This document shows, piece after piece, positions 49,511 through 61,472 of a DNA stretch of 64,000 nt. Source of the stretch: Dermatemys mawii (taxonomy: Eukaryota; Chordata; Testudines; Dermatemydidae). How positions within the stretch are numbered: position 1 is the first letter of the stretch; each line of letters opens with the position of its first letter. A program made the translations under genes and the position numbers. The notes under the pieces were generated by a model. The model made no database searches. It was not told the DNA's origin and saw only the letters and a program-made list of their open reading frames with translations. Location: the NCBI GenBank assembly GCA_007922305.1, contig ML677366.1:17150338-17214337 (forward strand). The letters run 5' to 3'.

Positions 49511-51764
49511 CAAGAGATTCCCCAGCTCTTTACAACACATTCTTCTAAAAGTCTTATGCATTAAGAACCTTGTTATAAAATAATTTAACCCCACCATTAG
49601 TCTGAATTTCATGAAAGATATTGTATAGAGAGAGCAGTGAATAATATAAACTCAGCAAAAAAGAGTGAGCATCACTGATTCTGGTAAAGAATAGAAATGA
49701 CCCTTTTCAAAAAAGCTGAGAATATGCATTAAAGCTATCTCATGGCTTCTTAAACTGATGCACTCTGCACTTATTTTTTAGGTTACCTATATAGATATTA
49801 ATGCTGGCAACATTACAAATACAATTAACTATATTTCTATAACTCCAGCTTTTGGAACTCTGAATTTTCAATGCCTGAGAGAGCATTTTCATTTGTAAAA
49901 GGATTCCAGCAGCATAGCACATTAGCACTATTGATTATCTGTTTGCATTTCAGAAGAAATTAGCACTGCTGTCACCTAATCCAATGTTATTTAAATGCAG
50001 AATGTATACTGTATCCTAGGCTTAATTCTCTTTGCAGCGATGAAAAGGAAGTGAATAAACTCAGAATCCTAGAAGGGTTAGAAAAATGGGGATGAAATAT
50101 GGACAGAACATGCAAGTTTGGGATGGGTTACATCTTTAAAACCAAAAGTACTTAAGTTTAACCTGATTTAAGTGGAAATGTCCCTTTTCAGCTAACTTAT
50201 TTGACCATATGGAATTTGGCAGCTCTCTATTGCTGGTGAGATTATGTCAATAGCTACAGAATTGATTGATCCATTTAGACAGTGCCTGGTTAATTTAATG
50301 AGAAATGAAAGATTGCAGCTAGACCAAATTTATGTTGCCAGCAAGAAAGGGATCTCATTATAATCTATTGCCAGGAAAAGCCCTGGATTCAGGCAGCTAC
50401 AGAGAAAATTGCTTTGAATTAAAACAAAAATAGTAAGTACTCTGCTGATGTATGGTAATGGAATGATTCATATGCCAACATTTCACATGATTGACAAATC
50501 TATGAAACTACATTGTTTTAAGGACATCAATTATGATGAATTTGTTTCATAAAGGACTCCTGAAATTGCATGGATAATGCTAGGATTTTTAAAAGATGGG
50601 TATCTTTCCAAAATCATCTGAGATCATGAAGGCTGCCTCTCAGAGCCTGGTTAGAGCTTTATAATACTGATTCTGATCCAGGCAGGGACAAACTGAACAG
50701 CTGAGTGCGTTGGTGCGAGTTTCTTCCTGCCAACCTGGTTTTAAAATTCATCCTATAGACTAAGTGATTCTGGTGACATCAAAAGCTTATTCAGAGCACA
50801 CTTTTTACTAGCATGTTGAACGAGTAAAATGAGGACAATTCCTTGGTAGAAACAATACATTCTGCAGGCATCAAAGAAACATTGTACATGCTGACAGATC
50901 TAAGACATGGAAAGGACTGAGGCAATTGTTAAATGCCAACACAGAACACTGTTGGAGTATATTATGCATCTGAGGATAGAATTTTGTTGCAGCTGTGAAA
51001 GAATTCATAGCAACATGTGTGGAACACAAAGAAATAACAGCTACACTTCCACCTCTCAAAGAACAAATGAATATCAATTCTGATCTTTGAGGAGTTGATA
51101 CAGACAGATAGAGGCTCTGATAATTAACTGACAATGAGATTTTTGCCAGCAGTTCCGAATGACATTTTTAAGTATTACAAATAATAATGATACAAATCAT
51201 GCATATAGACGTGCAGATTTATGTGCATTATAGGCTGGTCTGGCGGCACCATCTCTTAAGATTTTCCCAACACTACCCATTAGAAGACCCTGTTTTCAGT
51301 TTCTTATGAAACTTTGCCAGACTTGACCTGTTTTCCATGCCAAGGATCTGCCTCAGGCTAAATATTTTACAGTAAATGAAGCCTGGGGCCATACACTGAA
51401 CAATGAGGAGAAAACAAAATATTGAATAGTTGATTATTAAGTGAACACAATCCATTTTGCACACTGAATTAGGCAAAAGTCATGTGGGGAAAAATAGCAT
51501 ATGATCATGTCGTTAAAGATTGTATCATAATGCATGCAAATAAGGGTGGCAAATTGAGGTTGCACAGACAACCGTAATTCCCCAACTTCTGAGTGCTTGA
51601 CTTTGCAAGCTTAATAATGTTTGTTTAACATAGTTGTTTTGTGTGTTCTATTAAGCTATTTTTACTGAGAGTGCAAACTCCTTGAGGAGGTAATAACATT
51701 ACAAATGAAAAGGAAGAGGACAAAATTATAACAAAATTCCAACGGTATTGTGAAGCAGTGGATT

Positions 51765-51886
51765 TTAGGGTGACCAGATGTCCCAATTGTACAGGACAGT
51801 CCCGATTTTGGGGTCTTTTTTTATATAGGCTCCTATTACTCCTACCCCCATCCCAATTTTTCACATTTGCTATCTAGTCACCCTAA
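51765..51886. mobile_element. GTGACCAG short inverted-repeat element with 8-bp target-site duplication
   Basis: The termini ttagggtgaccagat and atctagtcaccctaa are inverted repeats with one mismatch in 15. The octamer agtggatt flanks both ends (51757-51764 and 51886-51893, sharing one base with the terminus). This is the clearest copy of the family in the window and indicates hAT-type mobilisation. Confidence 0.85.
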
Positions 51887-54020
51887 GTGGATTGCTTCCA
51901 GTCATATGTAACCTGGTTAGAGTTAAATTGTCCATCTCCCTCACAGTTTCCACCAGTTTTTAAGAAACAGTGAAAACTGTGTTGCTAACGTGGTCGTGCA
52001 AACCTGTGTGGATGGGGCTTAGAATGTTCAGCTGTTGTTGAGACCAAGCAATTGTTAACAGCAAACATTTTTAATAAAATTTTTTAAATCCTATTTCCTA
52101 ATATGGGAAAAATTGTCACACAGATGGTGCCAAAGTAAGACAGGTTGTTTACAGTTTCTGTTAGCAAGGAATGAGGAGGAACAAAACAACAATAACAAAA
52201 AAGAATGTAAAGAAAAAGCCTCTCTCTTTATGTTCTCTTTTTTGTTCTTTATGCTATAGGTACAGTAACATGCAGATATTCTAAGAACTGCCTATGTGGA
52301 TCTTATAAAATGCACATTCTAAGATAATCAGCTCTGGTTTTTATAGGCTAGTTGAATTACAGTACCTACACACTAATTGCTCCTTCTCTATGGAAGTCCC
52401 TCAGGCAATTAAACCAGTGAGGTTCCTCTGTGCAAAGGCTCGGTATAGGAGCATGCAGACACCTATGTGGGGGCAGAATGCAGAGGGCAGAATGCAGAGA
52501 GGACTCCTCCACTGGACAGATCCTTCCATCCTCTTCCCTTCCTGGGAAAGAAAGATGCATCAGGACCCACTGAAGCAGTCTCTGTGGAGTGGCTGCAGAC
52601 ACACTTCATAGCTTAAGTGTGTAAGGAGATTTTTCTCTCTACATCTGGCCAGTGCCTGGCTACTTGGGCTGGCTATTGGATTGTAGATTTGCTCCAGGAG
52701 CCTGCTTACACTGAAAAAAAAAATGTGTTGGGGCATGCAGCTACAGCATGGTAATCCTTTAAAATGGTTAAACAGTTTGGTCTTACAATTTAACAGGAAA
52801 GAACCGTGTCCCTAAATGATTCTACAGCCTTCAACAGCTTTTGATTCCTTCTTCCCTAGTCCCCGTCAAGGCCCTATGCGCCAAGCCCTGCACCTCACAC
52901 TCAGTATTTGGGATGTGATTTTGCATAAAACAGAAATCTTTAAAGGGTTCCCAAACCCTGAGGAATGGGCCTTTCAGTAACTTATATTTATTAGAGCAAA
53001 TTTCTTTTAAAAGCTTGAAGAGCTACTTCAAAGTCTTGCATGATATTTGTTGTCTAGGATTGGGGCCTGATGCTCCACTTTCTTGCATCTTGTGTGTCAT
53101 TAACACTATTGTAAAGTGGCTGTATAATGTCACCAGATCAGAATGGCAGTGTTTTGTACAGGCATGAATCATTACAAAAGGTGCCAGGCACTGCAGATTC
53201 AGGCCCCTTTGATTCCTATGTTTATTTTCTTTTGATTTAGAATAAATGAAAAGCCCCCAGGTTCTGTAGGGCCTGCGAGTTATTTAAAATTACAATACCA
53301 AATGCAATAAGTCAAGGTTAACGATACTCTTATCTCTCTCAAAAGTAGATAGAGATTCGTTAGCCATTATGTAACAGCATATTATAGCAAATACAGCAGA
53401 TTAGTTTAGTGATTAAGTAATGCTTTATAACAAGAGTGTACAATAAATCATATGTACACACACCCCCCTCCAGACTTTTGCTCCCAGTGCAGCGATTATT
53501 ATCTTCTTTTTGTCTTTGTCTCCATCTAAAGCACAAAACTGTGCATATACAAATCTTTAAAACAATACAGCACCTTTTAATAGTTCATGCAAAATATTCA
53601 GGTTGATATAGTGTTCTTTTTAAAAGTAACTGTGTCTAGTTTAAAAACAGATCAATCTTATGGTTTCAGAGCTCCTAGCTTTGGCCACATTGGATCAGGC
53701 CTTTATCTGCAACTGCATTAGGCACAGCTTCCAATTAGCTTAGGAATTTCCTGAACCCACCTAGAAATTTTGACCTAAACAGAGGAAATATATTTCCATG
53801 ACCAAAGCTGACATGAGAGTGTATATTACCAGATTAGCACAAATTGTTGTTTGCTAACTTTATCTTTTGAATTTGACTTGATTCACAACGTATTTTAAGG
53901 CATGAGAATCTACTGAAAATCAATTATTGCCTGGTAAAAAACAACAAATGAAATTTTAAATAGGATATAATAGATCTAAAAGTCACTCTTGTAATGTTGT
54001 TGTTCCCTTTTTGTTTGCAG

Positions 54021-54174
54021 AGGTGTTGTCAGCCCTTGTTAGTGTATTGCTGGTATATATCCTAATGGTGGTGTTCTTATATGAAGCTGTTCAAAGAACT
54101 ATCCATATGGACTATGAAATTAATGGAGATATAATGCTCATTACAGCAGCTGTTGGCGTTGCAGTAAACTTGAT
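54021..54174 (+). CDS. SLC30A4: SLC30A4 coding exon 3
   Basis: The exon encodes residues 183-233 with TM3 ([20 protein letters not shown]), the [18 protein letters not shown] loop and the start of TM4. The acceptor is TTTGTTTGCAG and the donor is TTGAT before GTAAGA. Phase 1 in, phase 2 out. Confidence 0.96.
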
Positions 54175-54453
54175 GTAAGATTTGTTTCCCTACATTGATA
54201 TTCCTTGTATACATTTACAAAATACAATATATAGATGAATTCATTCGCAGTCTGTAATATTTATCTTTATTGAATCAGTCTCAATCAATTGGGAATTTTA
54301 TTTGTATGTTACTGTGTGGTTTTTTTGGGGGTGGATCTCTTCATGCTCTCACAATGAGACATTCAGTAATAATGAATGTAATATTTTTCTCCAGCCTTTG
54401 GTCAAAATATTTAAAAATTGCCTCAATCTTATTCCTTTTCCTTTCATTTTCAG

Positions 54454-54655
54454 AATGGGATTTCTACTGAATCAGTCAGGACACCTTCATTCCCATTCAC
54501 ACTCCCAAGTACCTGCATCAAACACTCCTAACACAGCCCACGGGCATAGCCAGGGACACAGCAGCCTTGCAGTGAGAGCGGCATTTGTACATGCCTTGGG
54601 GGACCTGGTACAGAGTATTGGTGTGCTTGTAGCTGCATACATCATTCGTTTCAAG
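54454..54655 (+). CDS. SLC30A4: SLC30A4 coding exon 4 (His-rich loop and TM5)
   Basis: The exon encodes residues 234-301: the end of TM4 (IMGFLLNQ), the cytosolic His-rich loop (HLHSHSHS, then AHGHSQGH) thought to bind or sense zinc, and TM5 with the second transport pair H280/D284 in [11 protein letters not shown]. The loop differs from the human one in length and His spacing, as is usual for this variable segment. The donor is AAG before GTAGGA, phase 0. Confidence 0.96.
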
Positions 54656-54956
54656 GTAGGACGTTGCTAGTCTTTTGTGACTGTGGACATTTCTTATGTT
54701 AAGTCCTCTGCTAGAGTAACGGATCTTTTTTATATAAGATACAGAGATATTCCGTGGTAGTTGTTTTTTGGTAATATAAATTAATCCAAAATGAGTAAAG
54801 ATTAGGCCTCTACTATGCACATATTTTTTAAATATTCTTCAACAGAATATAAAATAAAGTGAGAGCTAAAAGTGGTTGAATCTTACTGGACCAAGACTTT
54901 TTTGAATCTTTACAAGAAGTCTATTTCCTTACAAACTCTTAATCTGTACCTTGCAG

Positions 54957-55062
54957 CCAGAATACAAGATTGCTGACCCTATATGTACTTACATATTCTC
55001 AATACTTGTGGTTTTTACAACAGTCCGAATCATATGGGACACAGGAGTTATTATACTGGAAG
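54957..55062 (+). CDS. SLC30A4: SLC30A4 coding exon 5
   Basis: The exon encodes residues 302-336, [20 protein letters not shown] then [15 protein letters not shown], covering TM6 and the entry to the C-terminal domain. The acceptor is TACCTTGCAG and the donor is GAAG before GTAAGA. Phase 0 in, phase 1 out. Confidence 0.96.
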
Positions 55063-55717
55063 GTAAGATTTGTATGAATTCTGTGATACTCTTATTTAAT
55101 TTTACATGTCAGTTAGCAGTGAAAATTACATTTTGTGGTAATGACTAATTCTTTGTTATTTCTCTGTTGTACAAAATGTTCACTAAGTATATTTAAATCA
55201 TATTGAATAAGTGATCACAGACATCATGGTCCAGGGTCTTGGATGGGTTACAACCATTTACATAGCACCACAAGCAGAACCTGGCCACAGAGCCAACTAA
55301 TCCAGCCATCAGAGGATTGCCCCATTACAAGGGGATCATTAGTGGCACAGAGGTCTCATAATAGCCCCTATGCCTTCCCTGCTGCTATATAGGGGGTATA
55401 GCTGTGGCTTCCCTTTGCCTCACTGTTCTTTCAGTCTATGGGGTCACTGGGAGCTGGTATAACATAGAGCAGTCTTCAGGCTACTTTAACTTATGCCAAA
55501 TTGCTACGTGCCTGTCCGGCACACAGCTTGCTTAGAATTTGGAAGGCAAAAGTGAAATTTATAGCACCCACCCATACTCCCTCCTCCAGCCCCAATTCTG
55601 TGCTACATCCTTCTCTCCCATAGCCAAGCACCTGACTCCACATTTTACTTTAACTTGAAAATGAAATGCTTACAAAACACAAAGAGACAAACCTGGTTCA
55701 AAAAGCTGTACACACAG

Positions 55718-56018
55718 GCTGTGTCTACACTAACCCTTTCCTCCCCTCACATTGTCTACCATTGTTATTGCACCATTGGTGCAATTCTACTGGTGGTAGC
55801 AACAGTGGAAGCACAGGTGTAGATTGGTCATTGCTTTTTAACTATTATGTCATCTTAGCCTGTGCAGATCAGGTCTAGACAACACAGTGGCTAAAATGCC
55901 AGCAGCCTCCAGTGCATTGTTTTAACTAGCAATTCGACTGTAACTACCCCTAATGGAAATGCAGCTATGGTATCAATGAGGGAAATATTAGGGAGAAAGG
56001 GCTAATGCAGACATGACC
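55718..56018. mobile_element. Inverted-repeat MITE in intron 5
   Basis: The left end ggctgtgtctacac and right end atgcagacatgacc are diverged inverted repeats of the same general type as the element at 43642. Flanking triplets are aca and ata. It is an older copy than its relatives. Confidence 0.45.
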
Positions 56019-56824
56019 ATAAAGTTGCCGGGTATCTGACACTCTGCTTTGCTGACTTATGGTTCAACTCAAAAAGTCTGAACAGGACCTCACCAGTTTG
56101 ATTGTCAAATGTTTTTTCTTCCTTAGTAAATGAATAAATAAAATAAAAGGTTCATCAAGAGGGCAAAAACTGTGACCTGTGCCTACAATTAAGATGTCTC
56201 TATTAGTTCCAGGGTAGTGGTGTTGAGATTTAGCCAAAGAAAATAGATAAGACAACTAACATGTATATTAGATTTTACATTTGAATTCTAGTTGTTTGCA
56301 TAGGCCTCCTGACTGTAATGCATATATGTCTGAATTAATTCTATTATTACAAGTGATAAAAGGTACTTTTTAGATCTCATGTACTTTTGGGAACTTTTTA
56401 ATCTCCATTTTAGCAACTCCAAAAAGGTAGATATGAATTTATATTGATTTGTTCTGTCAGAGACCATTTTTAAACATCAGAGTCTGTGGGGCTGGGTAGG
56501 TTTTCGGAATACATTTAACTAAGCCACACTGTTAAAGTGGGAATATTACATTTAAAACATATGTGATTATCTAATATTAGCAGCTAGATTCCATTTTTTT
56601 AATATAGATTTAAAAGTCGGCACAGCGGTCTAGTGACTGCACAATGTGTGGGATTAGAGTTTAGGTCCAGGCTCCTTCGGGCAAGAAATGCGGTAGAAAC
56701 AGCCATCAGGCATTTACTTATTTAATGGGTAAGCAACTTTGCAACAGCCTTCATCAGACAGGACAATGGAGAGTTACTCACTATAGAGTTGCTCTTTGCA
56801 TTTAATAAATGTATGACAGTCTCA

Positions 56825-57118
56825 GGGCTGGTCTACACTATGGGCTAAGTCAACCTAAGTTATGCAACTCCAGCTATGTGAATAACATAGCTGGAGTCGA
56901 CATACCTTAGGTCGACCTTTTGCGGAGTCTACACTGTGCTGGGTCGATGGGAGAAACTCTCCTGTCAACTGACCCTATGCTTCTTGTTCCAATGGCATAC
57001 TGGAGTCAACAGGAGAGTGATTGTTGGTTGATTTAGCGGGTCTTTACTAGACCCGCTAAATCGACGCCTGATGGATTGATTGCTGCACATTGATCCCCTG
57101 GTAAGTGGAGACAAGCCC
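56825..57118. mobile_element. Harbinger-like MITE with internal hairpin
   Basis: It begins gggctggtctacactatggg and ends gtggagacaagccc, flanked by tca and tta. It carries two internal inverted repeats: ctccagctatgtga with its complement near 56895, and a perfect 14-base arm hairpin at 57030-57062. Confidence 0.75.
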
Positions 57119-57639
57119 TTAGATACTGAGCTCTCAAAAGAGGAGATACTGGAACAAACTAGTTATTTAAGTTGCGACAAGACACCAGTTCCAGAGATCA
57201 TTCATATAGGATCCTGAAGGAACTTAAGAATGAGCGGCTGCATTGCCAAATATGTATATTAAACAGGTAAATTAAAATCAGCTACTTTACCATAAGATTG
57301 GATGGTAGCTATATTATACATATATTTTAAAAAGGTGCTAGGGATGGCTATGGGGATTATTTTAATAGTAAGATTATTGGTTGGAAAAATATAAAAATAG
57401 CATTATAAAAATATAGAGTAATAACCATCTACAGTAGATGAACATGATAGGGACAAAACTATGTCTTCTATAAAAAAAATCATGTTTCTCTAACATCAGA
57501 TATTTTTGAGAGCACCAACAAAATAGTGGATTACTTCTATATATTGATAGGTTCTCAATTAATTATAATCCTTAAATTGAAAAACAGGAGTCAATGTAAA
57601 TAGATCAATGAAAACATTGGTCAATCTTTGTCATCCTAT

Positions 57640-57730
57640 TTCTAAAAAGAGAGCAGAAATAGAAAAGGTTCAGAGAAGAGGAGCAAAAATGAGTGAGATC
57701 CATGGAAAAAATGGCCACAAGTTACATTAA
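57640..57730 (+). mobile_element. CR1 LINE fragment
   Basis: The phrase agaaaaggttcagagaagag gagcaaaaatgag (in two adjoining pieces) corresponds to the CR1 region that ends in the 3' tail. It is highly diverged. Confidence 0.5.
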
Positions 57731-58609
57731 GCTTCCATTTATAGTTTATGAAGTATTAATACTCGATTAATAGATGTTCTACTAAATGGTTAAATTGGTT
57801 GTTATAAAGTCCAACAGATCAAAAGGTATTTTGTAATCATGTCTTATAATCATCTATAACACCTTCTAATTATGTGCTTAAAGCCATCTATAACGTATAC
57901 TCCTCATGTCTATAACATGTAGAGCTGGTTAAATTTCCTAGTGGAAAATGTAGTTTTTGTCAAAATTGAAAGCTTTGATGAGAAATTGTTCATTCTGGCA
58001 ATTTTCAAAATTTTCTAGTTGTGAGAATCATATTGAAGAATTTGTTTCAAGTTGACGTTTTGAAATGAACCAATGCTTTTTCTTTCAAAATGTGAATTTG
58101 AAACATTGTTTTCATTTTAAAGGGTTATTTGAAAAGAAAAATTGTCTTCTCAAGAGGAAAAATGTTTCAAAAATGCCAAAATTTTCATGTTGACATTTCC
58201 AATTTGAAAATTTTTGGAATTGTTTATTCCATGTATTTTTATCAATATTTTGAGTTTCCATTCTGATTCAGAACAGAAACAAAATTTTTAAATGTTGAGA
58301 CTTTCCATGAGACAAAAATTGCGATTTCTGACTAGTAACATGTTCATAGAATGTTAGTAATCATTTATTAACCTTTATAAATGATTTATGAATGGAATCT
58401 TAATATAAAATGTGACCAGAAAGCTTCCATAGTAGGCTAAAAAGGTTAAGAGTATTTAGAAAGGCTATTAATATGTGGCATGTTGGATGTATAAATTATT
58501 TATTTACTAGTATTGGAAGGTTATTAGGTGCTTCTATCTTTTCCCCTCATGACATGATCAAATTAAAAGGCAGCAAATTTCAAAAACTGATGAAAGGAAA
58601 TACTTTTTA

Positions 58610-58935
58610 TACAACATATAATTAACCCATGAAACTCATGTCTCAATGAGATCTTGTGGCAAAGAACAGATTAGGATTTTTTAAAAAGGATTAAAAAGTT
58701 ACATGAATAATATCTGCAATTACATTAGCTAGAATAAATATTTATAAGTCATATCAATCCTCATGCTTCCAGATGTAAACATCCACTGACTTCTTGGGTT
58801 AGGAAGAAACTTTCCCAAGAGACATGTTATTGCCTAATTGTCCACCATGAGGGGGCTTTACACCTTCCTTTGAAGTATCTGGTACACAGCACTGTCACAT
58901 GAAGGATTCAGAGAAGGTTGGAACAGTTATATGGA
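58610..58935 (+). mobile_element. CR1 LINE 3' region, first copy
   Basis: The order catgaaactcatgtctcaat, gagatcttgtggcaaagaac, cctcatgcttccagatgtaa, gggttaggaagaaactttcc and acaccttcctttgaagtatc follows a CR1 3' end that stops shortly after, without the usual final phrase. Confidence 0.65.
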
Positions 58936-59465
58936 GAACAAGAATATCCAGAGTAATGACTGTTAACAGAAAAAATGAGTTTTGGAAGGGATGTGCTTCA
59001 AGATCTAAGGGCCGGGCTACGCTAGGGGGTGGGTTTGAACTAGGATACACATAGCATAGCTGAAGTTGAAGTATCTTAGTTTGCCTTGCCTGGCTGTCCC
59101 CATGGCGGCGGGTTGACTGGAGCTGCTTCCCCGCTGACTCCGCTTACTCCTCCTGCCGAGGTGGAATACAGGCGTTGATTTGGGGATCGATTTATCACGT
59201 CTAGATGAGACACGATAAATCCATCCCTGATACATTGAGTGTGAGCCGTTGATAGTGTAGCCCTATCCTAAGTTAGTCTCTAGCTAGCAGGAGGTAGAAC
59301 GAGATTGTCAGGGGTGACAGACTATTCCATAGATCCCTACGGTGGGATTTCTTACATTTTCCTCTGAAGCATATGGTGCAGGTCGTTCTAGGAGACAGGA
59401 TTCTGGACTGGAGGGACTCAGGTCTGAGCCAGTAGGGCAGTTCCTATGTTACTGGACTGGAAGGA
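58925..59465 (+). mobile_element. CR1 LINE 3' region, second copy, interrupted by a MITE
   Basis: CR1 sequence runs through tatggagaacaagaatatcc and tggaagggatgtgcttcaag, breaks at 59008, and resumes at 59269 with taagttagtctctagctagc. It continues through cattttcctctgaagcatat and ends gggcagttcctatgttact. A further copy of the terminal phrase follows to about 59500. Confidence 0.75.
59009..59268. mobile_element. Harbinger-like MITE nested in CR1
   Basis: A 260-bp element with imperfect inverted ends (gggccgggctacgct and agtgtagccctatcc), flanked by TAA on both sides (59006-59008 and 59269-59271). The interior shares actccgcttactcctcctgc, gatcgatttatcac and related segments with the copies at 488 and 21960. 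Confidence 0.8.
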
Positions 59466-59649
59466 TTACTATCCTGATTCAATTTGGCAATTCCTATGTT
59501 CTTCACCAATAATGTAGATACCACTAATCACTTTCAATGTTACAATAACTATTTGTTTGTCTTCTTGTGACCTTTCATAATATTTTACTTTGAAAGTCAG
59601 TGTGTGTATTAATTAGAAACAGTTAATTTTCTCTCATTCTATACTTTAG

Positions 59650-59784
59650 GGGTTCCAAAGCATTTGAATGTGGACCACATTAAAGAAGACTTAATGAAAA
59701 TTGAAGATGTTTATTCAATAGAAGATTTGAATGTTTGGTCTCTCACTGCAGGAAAAACTACTGCCATAGTCCACTTGCAATTAG
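59650..59784 (+). CDS. SLC30A4: SLC30A4 coding exon 6
   Basis: The exon encodes residues 337-381 of the cytosolic C-terminal domain, including [40 protein letters not shown] and HLQL. The acceptor is TATACTTTAG. The donor is TTAG before GTGACT, which lacks the usual G at intron position 5. Reading through the donor gives Gly-Asp and then a stop. Confidence 0.95.
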
Positions 59785-61472
59785 GTGACTAACTGCATAG
59801 TATACCTACAATGAGACAGCTAGAGATAAGCCTTAGCTGCAGAAAGAACTTTGACTCTGTCTTTATGCTTCTGATTAAATTGATCTGTGATGTGTGCATT
59901 TTGGAACAAATCTTTTAACTATCCTTTGCACAGAAAATGGCTTGATTATAAAATATATAAAAATTCTCCTATCCTGGGCATATTATAAAGCGCCATTCAA
60001 GAAAAGATCAGGAGCAAATACTGTTTGATCAGATTCATAAAAAAGTAAAAAGTAGGATACTTTTGCACAGATTTTTTGCTGTCACAAAAAAAGTTTCCCC
60101 ACAATAGGCGGTAAAACAACATAAGACGCTCTGTATAAAAAAATCAACACAGACCTCTCTAGGGACTTCATCTACCCACCCAAGTCTGATATTACACTCA
60201 TGGAAAAAAAATAGTGGGTACTCAGCACCCACCAGCCACATCTGTTTGGCACCTCTCCCAATCAGCTGTTTGCTAGCACCCCGATTAGCTGATTGGAGGG
60301 GCTGCCAAACAGCTGTGTGGTAGCTAGGGAAGGGGTTTGGAGGAGGGTGGAGAACAGTGAGCGGGGGTGGGACTTGGGGAGGGGGCAGAACAGGGACAGG
60401 AAGAGGCAGAGAAAGGGAGGTGCACAGGGGAGTGGGTGGAGCCTCGGGGCAGAGCTGGGATGGAGCACCCCAGGGAAAAGGAAAATTTGACGCCGCAGCC
60501 TATGTGCAGCACTGTTGTAAGCCTAGGACCAGAAATGCAGTGCCCGGCCGGAACAGGCCGATGCTGGTACAGGTCTCAGAATGGCTGGTAAGACCATGTG
60601 CTGTGCTGTGCCTGTGTTTTTCCAACGGTGAGGTTGCAAGTGAAAGTCAACACCAAAGATAGAAGCTGCATTTTGTATCTTTGCTGTTCTGTTCTCTCCC
60701 CTCTTGTGTGTCGTCTTGTTTTGTCTTCAGGAAACAGGTTCAGAATTTAACAACAGCAGCAATGACAGTTCCAGCCCATCTCAATTAACATCTTTTCCTC
60801 AAAAAGGACAGTTCTTACCATCTTTGAAACTATTTCAAAGACTGTCAAACAAGGACTTTTTCCTTCTAAAAACTTTATCCAGCTAATGGGGAAGAGGACA
60901 AGGGATGTTGTTCAAATGAAAGCCTTACTTAATATTTTACCTTTCAAATGCTTTAACTATTTTCCTGCTTTATGGTGTCTTTCATAAAAATGTTAAAAGG
61001 CTTTTTAATTATGTGTTTCTCATGATATTAAGCAGGCTGAGGTCTCTGTATACCAAACTGGGCAGCTTGTTTAAATCTGTTTAATGTTGGACAGTGACTG
61101 GGTGTATTAACATCATTACTCATTGGACTCATATATTCCAGCTAAATTAAAACAGCAGATATCTGTCCAGTACAACACATGAGGGTTTATGTTTAGCAGC
61201 TATGTAAAATGTTATATAATACAGCAGTAATGTATTTATCATATTGATCCCTTTATGTATTGTCCATAGAAAGCATAGACAAAAAAATCTTGATTTTTTT
61301 TGGCTGACTCTCAGATGCTTAATTTTATCAGCATTAAGGATCTGACTGCAGGATCAGGGCCTAAGGGCACATGACAATGGGGCAGTCATGCCAACTATAA
61401 TGCATAGTGAAACAGGTAGATTGTCAGATTTTTGAAGGATGAGATGTATTGATAATTTTCTTCATTTTCCAG
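59785..61472 (+). other. SLC30A4: SLC30A4 intron 6
   Basis: A 1.7-kb phase 1 intron. It contains a reptile-type repeat at about 60205-60500, with gggtactcagcacccaccag and ggggcagaacagggacagga phrases. A short open frame after a good acceptor at about 60731 does not fit the phase of exon 6. Confidence 0.8.
60205..60500. repeat. Reptile interspersed repeat in intron 6
   Basis: The segment from gtgggtactcagcacccacc through aatcagctgtttgctagcac to ggatggagcaccccaggg resembles a turtle repeat I recall. It contains the inverted pair tttggcacctctcccaatca and ctgattggaggggctgccaaa-like, forming a hairpin around 60243-60311. Confidence 0.45.

Larger units (their letters stand above)
45278..54020 (+). 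other. SLC30A4: SLC30A4 intron 2
   Basis: An 8.7-kb phase 1 intron, the largest here. It contains an inverted-repeat element at 46040-46365, a MIR split by a 789-bp insertion (about 47130-48070), further MIRs at about 48240-48410 and 49290-49510, and a GTGACCAG element at 51765-51886. The remainder is AT-rich with no recognised exon. Confidence 0.85.
55063..59649 (+). other. SLC30A4: SLC30A4 intron 5
   Basis: A 4.6-kb phase 1 intron containing MITEs at 55718-56018, 56825-57118 and 59009-59268, and CR1 remnants from about 57640 to 59500. No exon was recognised. Confidence 0.85.

Noticed and set aside
60704..60886. Open frame after a strong acceptor (ttgtcttcag at 60731) in SLC30A4 intron 6, possible alternative last exon
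   Set aside because: Exon 6 ends in phase 1. Joined in that phase the frame reaches a stop after six residues, and the 60-residue frame would need phase 0. It has no similarity to known ZnT4 ends.
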